Shown: piece after piece, positions 54,889 through 64,000 of the stretch
How positions within the stretch are numbered: the first letter of the stretch is position 1
How the letters are laid out: the number at the start of each line of letters is the position of its first letter
Source: Metaphire vulgaris
Lineage: Eukaryota > Annelida > Clitellata > Crassiclitellata > Megascolecidae
Length of the DNA: 64,000 nt
Assembly (NCBI GenBank): GCA_018105865.1
Contig: CM030845.1
Span: 13,019,390 to 13,083,389 of the forward strand
Direction of reading: 5' to 3'
Translations under genes and position numbers: made by a program
Notes under the pieces: generated by a model
What the model saw: only the letters and a program-made list of their open reading frames with translations
Database searches by the model: none
Told to the model about the DNA's origin: nothing

Positions 54889-55684
54889 GACCGACATCTG
54901 CGCGCCGAATTTTGCGCGCCAACATTTGCGCTATGCAGTGTTGTAATAAATACTCCACTGAAAGTATTTAAATACTTTCATAAATACTTGGTTCTCAGGT
55001 AGTATTTAAATAGTATTTAAATACCCAAATACCAGGGTAAGTATTTAAATACTGGCAAATAAGGTTTAAATACTTTTTTAAATACTTGATATGTATTTGA
55101 CACGATTCGCCACAACCGTATTTTTGTGTAAAGAAATGCTAGTTAAAATTATTTCTAACAATGTCAATGTAGGCCTACTTAACTGTTCAACTGTCTAAAA
55201 CCATCAGTAAAGAAAATGTAAAAATGAACAGTCTATAAGAAACGTTATAATTACGTGAAAATTGCAATAAATCCAAAGTATTTAAATTTCTTAAATACAT
55301 CTAAATACTCTATGGTATTTAAATACTATTTAAATACTTAATTTTGGATGAGTATTTAAATACTTTCTTAAATACTGGACAAAGTATTTAAATAGTATTT
55401 AAATACTGTAAGTATTTAAATACTTTACAACACTGGCGCTATGACATTTGCGCTACAACATCTGCGCGCCGACATTTTCACGATGACATTTGTGCGCCGA
55501 CATTTGCGCTACGACATATGCGAGCCGACATTTGCGCGCCGACATCTGCGCGCAGACATTTGCACGATGACATTTGCGCGCCGACATCTGCACGATGATC
55601 GCTAATATAGGCCTAATACGCGCTTTTGTTGGTCGCGCATTTGTCGACTTTACGTTAGCGTAAATGTCGTAGCGCAAATGTCGG
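54889..55684. mobile_element. Fold-back-like element, GACATTTGCGC units, carrying an inserted MITE
   Basis: The left and central part is many loose copies of CGACATTTGCGCGC/TACGACATTTGCGC (about 14-18 bp). After a short centre the right end carries the inverse units GCGCAAATGTCGG and GTAAATGTCGTAGC. The ends CCGACATCTGCGC and, reversed, CCCCGACATTTGCGC agree. It is split by 54936-55435. No TSD was seen and edges are approximate. Confidence 0.65.
54936..55435. mobile_element. MITE built of AGTATTTAAATACT palindromes, 8-bp TSD
   Basis: Perfect TSD GCGCTATG (54928-54935 and 55436-55443). Inverted ends CAGTGTTGTAATAAATACT and CAGTGTTGTAAAGTATTT. The palindrome AAGTATTTAAATACTT or a close variant occurs many times toward both ends, with a less repetitive middle (55090-55260). 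Confidence 0.93.
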
Positions 55685-55784
55685 GGTATCATTTTGATTC
55701 TTTCGACCTTAATCAGAAGAAAAAACTTTTAACAACTTTTAAACTGAATTGTTTGAGTTTCTTAAATAAGTAAGCAAAATCTCT

Positions 55785-56270
55785 GTAGTTTATATAGCGC
55801 GTTTGAGTTAGTACCGGAGTAGCTGCTTATTCCTAGAGCTTAATGTGAAGTAGCTTTAGCCAAAAAGTGGGGTCGTCATTCATGCAGGGTCATTTTATCC
55901 AAAGGGTCAACATGGTTGGGACGTTACGACCATGGGGAAATGAATTTTTAAAAGAGAAATGCGTTGAAGTTTAGATATAGAAAAACTTGAGATGTTGCAC
56001 GAAGTGAATGAACTTGTGAATAAGAACTTGGCGTTTGACCATGGTGCGGACAGCAGAGGGATGCTGGAATTGAGTTCCAAAGTTCTGGTACGGCACATGA
56101 AAAGGCACGATTGCAAATTTTGACAGATGAATGATGCAGCGGACGAAGGAGAGTGCGATGAGACGAAGATGGAGTGGATCGAAGATGTTGTGGCATTTTC
56201 AGTTTTTGCAGGTAGATTGGGTATTTTGGGTTTGAATTTTGATGTGTGAAATGAATTATATACAAGTATG
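55785..56270 (-). pseudogene. 3' end of a CR1/L2-like LINE (minus strand)
   Basis: The minus strand reads LRSTPSSSHRTLLRP, then SVKICNRAFSCAVPELWNSI and PASL, then a frame change and a Phe/Leu-rich tail. The order 'R.....R......AF..A.P.LWNSIP' is the standard C-terminal segment of CR1/L2-type LINEs. It finishes near 55785 with GCGCTATATAAAC, as at 34024. 56271-57077 has nothing further recognised. Confidence 0.8.
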
Positions 56271-57077
56271 AATTATATAGGCCCCTACAATTATTATTGT
56301 AATTATCATTGATACAATTCTACATCATTATTCTCAGCCTAGCGCTTGTATTTCATGATTCGATGCTTCTACTTCATCGTCCGATTAGCGGATATCTAAA
56401 CGTAGGACGGAACGCGTCACTGAACCTGAGACGACAGGGAAATAATTCTGGGTCCACCAGCCACCCATAGGTCCAGGGTGCATTAAGGGACCAATAAAAG
56501 CCATATTTGGGTATTCATTAATCATTTGTTTGCAAATTGAGCAGCTGAATCAGTCAAAACTGCAATAAGATCACACATTTTGCAGCCGTTTTAGGACAAG
56601 CGCTAGACCTTCTTCTGTCTAACTCAGTGCCTCTCAAACTTTCTGATTCTGAAGTCCGGTTAGGGACGTTGCCACCCGGCAAATATTCGAGTTGTTATAA
56701 TGCTGGCTATGGATTTAGTCACCGAGTGCTAGACTAACGTATTCTTAAGAAAGCATGCGCTGAAATGACTAAACTTTTAAAAAGACAAATTTGCTGAGAA
56801 CTGTATTTGAGCAATGAAATCAGATCTTATATTATTTCCGGTTGGCGTAGAAGCGCTTATAAAGCCAACGCATGCACTCGAAACGGAGTTCGAAATTCAA
56901 ATCTGTTCCTGTACTTCGTTTTAATTACACTCATCGCTGAAAAACCAGTTTCGCACAGATAATAAGTGGATGAAAATTGAACAGAAACTTCCTAAGTAAT
57001 GTCAGGTAATGGCATGTAATGTCAGGTAATGTCAGGTAATTCAGACGAACTTTATTCCAATACACGGCCAGACAGTG

Positions 57078-58345
57078 CATGGCGGTTCCAAGAACTCTTG
57101 GTGGGGGGATGCAATGAATTTCTAGGAAGATCCCGCCAATTGTCAAAGGAATTATATGTCAACGGTTTAGAAGAAATCTGTAGATTTGATGTATAAAATA
57201 TAATGTTAGGAATTGACAATGCATAAAGGCCATTTTATTCTGGTTGTACAAAGTCATAGTGCAAAATCAAGTCTTCCATTGCTGGAAGCGAATTAGTCAA
57301 TGACATTGTCTATGGATATGTCCATACAGTGGTTCTCACACAGGGCAGTCCCTACTGAACCACTTTAAACCTTGTTATATTATTATATTATTAATTATTA
57401 TATTATATATATTATATTAATATTATATTATTATATCTTTTGTGGATATACATCAAGGCTAATCCGTTTAGACCAGTGTTTCCCAAACTGTGGGTCGCAG
57501 GGCTCAGTCTAGTGGGTCGCGGGGTAGCGCGAAATTAGATTCAAAAATGTCATTTTCTAACCAATATCACAGTGTCACAAGCCTTGAAAGTTGCAAGTAG
57601 GTTTATGTTTTAAGAAATGTATATGCATGCAATCCTCCATACAGGGCTTATATTAAAATGATTAGTGTTTTATCCAGTTTTAGTTGATAATAAGTTAACA
57701 AGGTCGCGGCATGCCACAAAGCCGCCGAAGTGATCACAGTTCCAAAAAAGTTTAGGAGACTATAGGCTTATCATACTTTTAAAAATTAATCTTATTTCGC
57801 AATAACACGAGGAAAGCGTATTCCGACCATTTTGCTCTGAAACTCAAATAACAATAGGGAATCTTTTTGGTCGAACATTTAGGACCTTGCGGTTAAGCGA
57901 TTTGCCATACTCATATAGGATTTTCAACACGCGTAACAAAGGTATGCTCCTGGCAAAGTTTTTTGAAAAGAAAATTTTCAAGAAATTCCAATATCTATTT
58001 CTCTCTCCTTGTCTTCTTTGGCAAACATAAAAATAATACTGCCTAATATATTTGCCATATATACATTAGAACGGAATCACAGCGCGTATTTTGTCATTTA
58101 TTCAAAGCTCAGAAGACTTTTCAACTAACGTACGCCAGATGGCCTAATGCATATTTTGATATTACATGCTATCATTGCTATGATTAGGGTCGCGGCATGT
58201 TAAAAAACCGCCGCTTAAGTGGGCCGCGGTTCCAAAATGTTTGTAAAACCCTGGTTTAGACGATCATCTTCCATTGAAGACGCATTTTTGGTGGGCCGGT
58301 GGGGGATGCATCCCCAGTCATCTCTCCAACGTGGAACCGCCCCTG
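57078..58345. mobile_element. MITE, ATGGCGGTTCCA family, split by a hAT-like element
   Basis: The left part has CATGGCGGTTCCAAGAAC and GGTGGGGGGATGCA. The right part has GGTGGGGGATGCATCCCCAG and ends GTGGAACCGCCCCTG. Both resemble 62618-62922. The gap is filled by 57474-58253. No outer TSD was found. Confidence 0.6.
57474..58253. mobile_element. hAT-like element, CAGTGTTTCCCAAACTG family, copy 4 (complete)
   Basis: Perfect 8-bp TSD GTTTAGAC (57466-57473 and 58254-58261). Ends CAGTGTTTCCCAAACTGTGG and, reversed, CAGGGTTTTACAAACATTTT. At 780 bp it is the reference copy for those at 15862, 22430 and 41687. No transposase. Confidence 0.93.
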
Positions 58346-59210
58346 CATGCAGCCAGAGATTTTGAAGTTTCAAACATCGTTTTCAACCCCCCTCATCATT
58401 AGCCAACTGAGGCAACTTGTCTTCAAGATTAACATCAAGCTCGTCTTCTAGAGGCACAAATGGTTCTCGTACCTACCAACGTCCTTTTTCTTGGATCAGT
58501 TTCTTTTTGGGAGACAGAATTAAATGCATTCTCTCGAAGTAGACAAGTCTTGCCCAGTTACATTATTTCTTGATGTAGTCTATCAAGTTCTTCCCTTTCA
58601 TTGCTAATGGTGCCTGCCAAATTAGGAAGCACGTCAAAGTAGTCTTTTGATGTCCTATTTTCTATGCTTCTATAATTTTCCTTTCATCGCATCTGTCTTT
58701 TCTGACGTTCCCAACATTTTTGTCATTCTCCCTTGCATTGATTTTTTAAGTTCGGAGAGTCGCTCGTCATGGCGCTTTCGTTACATTGAATTACACTGTG
58801 ATTACAGCAGTGGCGGTTCCAGGATTTCCTGCCCTATTCGAAAGTGTTGAGCACCGCCATCAGCCCCCCCCCCTATCTACACCAATCGGATGCTTACTAT
58901 GAAATTTGAAAAAGAACTAAAGGACTAAGTCGTCTCCGCGATTTCTTCTATATTTTGGCCTTCGTGACCAGCTTCACTGCCGTTCGACTGCGCTGTCATT
59001 CCGACCGACGCAGACTGACCACTTTCCCTGTGTTGCCGCTTCACTTTTGTCGTGATTCGTGGATCGGTCGTGACCCGTTAGCTCCAACCTCTGTCGGTTG
59101 AGAGGGAAGACATAAGACATTTGCATGCAGGGGCCAGAGGGAGGACAGTGCGTTATTAGGACACATCCGTGCTGCGGTGTCTGTCAGTGTAAAGAGCAAC
59201 ATTTTTCCGC

Positions 59211-59246
<36 letters not shown>

Positions 59247-59534
59247 GAGAGGGCCGCCTATGTCATCGGCGGAAGTCGTTACGAATTTCGCGGCTGACGT
59301 CGTAAACAGGGGAAGCCGATGGACTTATTTCACTCCGCTGACTAATTCAAATGAGTCCTGCCTTCCCCTCCCCCTTTTCGGCAACGGGTCGGCGCCTTCA
59401 AACTGACCGCCAGCCAACACGTTCTCAGACGCCGCCGATAAATCCCCAACGACGCTGTTTATAATGAACCTATGCTTACGAAGGAAACTCATTTGCGGAC
59501 TTGAGACAGATCGTCAGTTGAATAGTACAAATAA
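58346..59534. other. Unassigned DNA with a MITE-like start and a GA tract
   Basis: CAGTGGCGGTTCCAGGATTT at about 58809 looks like a left MITE end without a matching right end. A GA microsatellite lies at 59214-59241. No gene is supported. Confidence 0.5.
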
Positions 59535-61929
59535 CACTGGTCAACAAGGTTTTTGTTTCCTGTGCAATTTCTGGTGTTCCAGGTAGATTTTGTCATGCTG
59601 ATTACAGGAATAATTTTGAAATTTTCCCATCACGTAAGGTTTTTGAGAAAAAGCTGATTTTAAATTTTAAAGTTATAAGAATTTTAAAATCGTGGTTTTC
59701 GCGAGTTGTCTGAGTTATGGGTATTCAGGCTAGGCAAGAATCTTATGTGACCGCCATAACAGATGTAATATGCACTGCTGGCTCACTTAACTACATGGAT
59801 TTTGAAAATTAGTATAATTAGGCATGTCCAGACATGCCCAGACGCGCCCAAACCTGTCTTCAAGACTACATGCCTAGCATGTATTGTTGCTATGGTTACG
59901 CAGTCCTATATAAATACCAAGCAGCACTAGGAAGCAGCTGCAGTCTTTCTATTTGATGAGATATAACTGTTTAGTTAAAGGCTGTGAATTGAATATATTA
60001 ACTAATTTAATTAAAGTTTCTGAAATGTCGCGTCGATGTCGCAATAGCAGTGACACGTTCTGCTACATCTGTGGAGAGTTTACATTGAAATCACAGAAGC
60101 GGAGTATGACAGCAATCATAAAGAAAGGATATAAGTTATACTTTGGATGCAAAATTGGCGACCAGGACAAAGTATGGGCACCTCATATATGTTGTTCATC
60201 TTGTGCTACCAGTCTGCGAGCTTGGCTTGCAGGTAAGCGTCCATCCATGCCATTCGCCATACCAATGATATTGAGGGAGCAGAATAATCATGCAACGGAT
60301 TGCTATTTCTGCATGACGAATGTTACAGGATTTTCTTCAAAGAATAGGAAGTCTATTGAGTAACCTATTAACCTATTAACTAACCTTGCCTCGGCAATGA
60401 GACCAGTTCCACACGACGAGAGTCTTCCTGTTCCAACCCCCCCGAGTTTTGGACACTGGAGGACGAGGACGAGCATGCAGAGACAGATGAAATGCTGCAG
60501 ATTGTTGATGATTCAGCTACGGAAGACCCAGAGTTTGAGCCATCGACATCCAGCAATCCTCATTTGATTTCTCAGGCAGAGCTCAATGATCTGGTCAGAG
60601 ACTTAGATTTGTCAAAAAATCAAGCAGAATTGCTTGGATCTAGGTTGCAAGGATGGAATCTGCTCTCTCCAGGTACAAAAATTTCAGTATTTCGTAAACG
60701 GCATGAAGACTTGACTCGATTCTTCAAAAAAATCGACAGTCTTACTTTTGCATTGACATTGATGGATTGCTTTCGGCTGTAAGCACAATCCATCCAAATG
60801 GCGACTTTTTGTTGACTCTTCGCTGTTAAGTTTAAAGGCTGTTTTGCTGCACAATGGCAATTCATACCCTTCAGTACCAATTGGACATGCTGCTTACATG
60901 AAGGAAACATATGAGAACATGCAGCTGCTATTGAAACACATAGAATACTCGAGATACAACTGGAATATATGTAGAGATCTGAAAGTTGTTGCAATTCTAC
61001 TCGGTCTGCAGCTAAGCTACACCAAGTACTGCTGCTTTCTTTGCGAGTGGGACAGCCGAGCTAGAGATTCACATTATGTGAGAAAGGTCTGGCCACCTCG
61101 CAGGGACTTGGTTCCAGGACAGAAGAACGTTAAACATGATCCTCTCGTTGATCCGAAGAACATTTATCTCCCACCTTTGCACATCAAACTTGGGTTAATG
61201 GAAAACTTTGTCAAAGCAATGAAGAAAGAAAGTGAAGCCTTTACATACTTACGACAGAGGTTTCCACGCACCAGTGATGCTAAAATAAAAGAAGGCGTTT
61301 TTGTTGGCCCACAGATTCGAGAGATGCTGAAGGACAGTCACTTTGAGGGCCTTCTGCAGGGTGCCGAGCATGTTGCCTGGACAGCCTTCATGGATGTTGT
61401 TGCTAACTTTCTGGGCAACTAAAAAGCGCCAAACTATGTTGAGCAAGTTGGAAATCTGCTACAAGCTTACAAGGCAATGAAATGCAACATGTCACTGAAG
61501 ATACACTTCCTTCATTCTCACTTGGACTTCTTCCCGGACAATCTCGGCGCCGTCAGTGATGAACATGGTGAAAGATTTCACAAAGACATTGCCAGCATTG
61601 AGAAACGCTACCAGGGAAAGTGGAGTCCGTCTATGCTCGGAGACTACTGTTGGTCACTGATACGTAAAGCACAGGACAGTGACTACAAACGAAAATCTAC
61701 AGCAAAACATTTCTAATTTTCTCATGTCTTGTCATTATTGCCCAGATCCTTCTGTAGGATTATGTTGCAGAAGACGTTACAATACTAAATGCTAAATTGT
61801 CGATTTCTTAAAAACCTTACGTGATACAGAAATTCTAATGACATATTTGTGTTCAGCAAGTCAAAATCTATTAGTTTCACCAAAATTTGTAGAGGAAACA
61901 AAAACTTGCATAAAATTTGTTGACCAGTG
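59535..61929 (+). mobile_element. DNA transposon with CACTG ends and a 3-bp TAA TSD (CACTA/EnSpm-like)
   Basis: TAA flanks both ends (59532-59534 and 61930-61932). The terminal inverted repeat starts CACTGGTCAACAA on both sides. Similarity continues with gaps for about 115 bp, including TTTTTGTTTCCT and TCACGTAAGGTTTTT. CACTG termini with a 3-bp duplication are typical of CACTA/EnSpm (CMC) elements; that class is an inference from the ends. The coding part is decayed (see 59953-61716). Confidence 0.82.
59953..61716 (+). pseudogene. Broken Cys-rich transposon protein of the CACTG element
   Basis: One long protein is spread over three reading frames. The N-terminal block (from MSRRCRNSSDTFCYICGEF) has paired cysteines, CYIC and CCSSC, probably zinc-binding, then CYFCM. 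The middle block has LISQAELNDLVRDLDLSK. The C-terminal block runs from NGNSYPSVPIGHAAYMKE through YCCFLCEWDSRARD to LHSHLDFFPDN and EHGERFHKDI. I recognise it as a widespread animal transposon protein usually annotated as uncharacterised. Breaks: a stop and frame change near 60361 (with a local CCTATTAA duplication), a stop near 60781 with a frame change, and a stop at 61420. It is too damaged to be expressed as one protein. Confidence 0.85.
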
Positions 61930-62617
61930 TAATTATTAATACTTGAAGCATATAAGTGTCTTACAATAACAGAAATCTCTGCACTAAGATACCACTGGGG
62001 TGGGAGGCGAAGGGGCTTAGGAATTTTTCAAATTTATAGTCGTTAAATTTACTGTAGAACGGTGGCGCTACTGCATGGATTGTCTGAGAAATAATTTGAA
62101 TTTAAATGTATTCTGACGTTAGAATTTGTGTTGCTGCTTAGGTCTGCCATTTTTGGCTTATTTAGATGCCTGGTAGAATTTCAAAAGCTTCTTGGAATAA
62201 TATCTCGTGTTTTCTAAAATTCTGATCATAAAGTTTATTGACTTTCTTGCGTAGATAGCCTAATAGGTCTACACTGTAGGTATACCAGGATACGTGGACC
62301 GGGAATCTGCTGCGAATTCCGTGGGCTTGAAAGGTCAATTGGCATCAGTCGATGGTCGATCCGGATTTGAATAGTAAAATAGAAATCGTAAAACCATAAA
62401 AGAACGCTTACCAAATATTAGCTCATGTTCAACGGGGTCCTGAAACAATTCTTACAATGGCTTCAAACGGCGAAATATTGAACATTATTTGATTTGTTTA
62501 TAAGAAAAATTAGAATTTTAAGTTAAATATTATAACAGTGTATTTCAACGGCACGCCATGATTCGTAGAGAAAAATGTAGCGGTTTATTCATGTCTTTGC
62601 AGAAGAACAGCCTCAAA
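61930..62617. other. Unassigned AT-rich DNA
   Basis: No gene, terminus or repeat recognised. Confidence 0.5.
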
Positions 62618-62922
62618 CAGTGGCGTTTCCAGGAATTCTCGGTGGGGGGATGAAAAAAATTATAGGAAGTTGGTGTTGGGGATGCAAAGTTAAGAAGAAA
62701 AAGCAAAAGAAAAGAGAGAAAAGGGTCATTGTTTGCCCACTAGGCTAAATGTTAATAAACCTTGCAAAAAAGGTCGACAAGCTAAAAAAGAAGGTAATTC
62801 GCAGTATTTTTCACTAATTTTTTTTAAAACTCACCGGAAAATAGGTTGATAAGCAAAGAAGGTCATCCGGAACCCCGGTGGGGGATGCATCCCCAGTCAT
62901 CAACATGGTGGAACCACCACTG
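62618..62922. mobile_element. MITE, CAGTGGCGTTTCCAGG family
   Basis: Flanks GCCTCAAA / GCTCCAAA (6 of 8). Ends CAGTGGCGTTTCCAGGAA and, reversed, CAGTGGTGGTTCCACCAT. Contains GACAAGCTAAAAAAG at 62775 and GATAAGCAAAGAAGGTCATC at 62848. Confidence 0.82.
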
Positions 62923-63263
62923 GCTCCAAACTAACTTATTGTAAGCTTATAGGGCTACGCAAAATTATTAACAAAATAATATAGTATCAAATATTTAAAT
63001 AAAAAGAAATAGCTGCAACCGAAGGAAATTCACGGCATTAAAATAAAAAATAGATTTTCATAGGAAGTGGATAAATTTCTTCTCTTTTCGTCGACTGACA
63101 AACATTTTCAGGAAAGAACGAACGGAATTCGCGTCCAAGAGCACAGGACTAGAAACTCCGAAAGCGTTCAGATCTTGTGCATGTACAGTGTAGACCCATT
63201 GTATCTCTGTTCTCTGTCGTCGATTGACAAGCGCTCAGCGTAAATTACGTGACCGCAGACACG

Positions 63264-63470
63264 GACGTGGGTTGTGTCCACCCATGGGTTGAGTTGGGTT
63301 GGATTGGGCCAGAAATGTTCATATTTGTGGTGGTGCATGGGCTGGGGTAGGGCTGGGGGTAAGAAAATAAGTAATGTTTTAAGAAATTGCAATGTATTAC
63401 GGTGGGTTGGGTCAATTGCTTTCGTGGGTTGGGTCTGAATCATGATGGGTTGGGTTTTTTAAAATGGACT
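63264..63470. repeat. Loose GTGGGTTGGGT repeats
   Basis: GGGTTGGGTT/GGGTTGTG phrases recur at both ends of this stretch (63268-63307 and 63400-63460). The G-rich strand could form quadruplexes. 62923-63263 and 63471-63917 show no gene I can support. Confidence 0.55.
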
Positions 63471-63917
63471 CCTGTCCATGTCCAGGTAATCGCAGACAGA
63501 GTCTGGACTATTCATCAATTGTCCTCGCTGCGCCCATGTCCTTTGCTACGCGTTGTAAGCCATCTAGTTACCCTCGAAACGGATCTTTCTCTCCAGGTCC
63601 CAGAGTCAATAGCTTCTAGAAAGGGGGCAGATGCAAGAGGAGCTGAAGGTCACCGTTCCTCCTCCGACGGCTGTTGTCCTGCGAATGCTCTCGGCGTCCT
63701 GTGTGCGTCGCGCGTAAGGCGTTTAGAGTTCCCGCCTGAGTGTTGGTAAACAGTTGAGCATCGCGAGGGTTGACTCGACTCAGTGTGACGGACGCTAATC
63801 TGAACTGCGTCTCTGAGGGAATCGATCTTTGGCGGTCGAAAGATGACAGTTGCGAAAGCCTCTGTTATATCGGCGCCTCATTTTGCATGCGGATCAATCG
63901 ATGGGCGGATGCTGGAG

Positions 63918-64000
63918 AGACAGACAGACAGAGAGACGGAGACAGACAGAGACAGACAGAGACAGACAAACAGACAGACAGAGAAACGGAGAGACGGAGA
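63918..64000. repeat. (GACA)n microsatellite running off the window
   Basis: GACA/GAGA units continue to the last base. Confidence 0.93.

Overview
This window is nuclear DNA from an animal, most likely a marine invertebrate. The reasons are spliced class A neuropeptide-receptor exons with very long introns, TTAGGG-type telomeric repeats, tRNA-derived SINEs, several non-LTR retrotransposon tails, and many short DNA transposons with 8-bp target duplications (TSDs). There are also dozens of long microsatellites. The palindrome TAGGCCTA and close variants recur throughout; I associate this loosely with echinoderm or hemichordate DNA, but the sequence does not prove a clade.

Host genes. (1) A three-exon peptide GPCR lies on the minus strand: exon 1 at 25830-25554, exon 2 at 4948-4849, exon 3 at 2983-2236. 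The splice sites and phases join cleanly into one intact seven-helix receptor of about 374 residues. Its first intron is 20.6 kb and packed with transposons. (2) The first exon of a second peptide GPCR lies on the plus strand at 53405-53801 (N-terminus to the start of helix 3). Its donor sits about 18 bp before a 240-bp CT/CTAT microsatellite, and the remaining exons are not seen. No other convincing host gene was found.

Mobile DNA. 1-25.5 kb holds a LINE tail, a SINE, the receptor exons, and an intron with about 20 hAT-like MITEs, two TTAA-flanked 72-bp MITEs, a 64-bp perfect palindrome and two copies of a longer hAT-like family. 26-33 kb holds SINEs, a fold-back element with 16-bp repeat arms and a Tc1/mariner deletion derivative. 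34-37 kb holds a CR1/L2-like LINE split by a hAT-like element that itself carries a MITE, then a (GCC)n tract and another LINE tail. 38-41 kb holds two adjacent, related fold-back elements whose arms are arrays of 43-bp repeats. The second encodes an intact RING-finger protein and the first a frameshifted homologue. 44-46 kb holds a LINE carrying two TSD-flanked MITEs and a third MITE built around head-to-head telomeric repeats. 54-58 kb holds a further fold-back-like repeat interrupted by a palindrome-rich MITE, plus a LINE end. 59.5-61.9 kb holds a decayed DNA transposon with CACTG termini, a TAA duplication and a recognisable but broken Cys-rich protein.

Most notable. The RING-encoding fold-back pair has 8-bp TSDs and shared GGG...CTGAAAATGCAGG termini, and looks like an unusual transposon family. 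Other fold-back-like families have tandem-repeat arms built on different units. A short motif, TGACAAGCAAAAAAGGTC, recurs about 20 times inside MITEs whose termini are otherwise unrelated.

Microsatellite edges are approximate. MITE edges are exact where a TSD is quoted.
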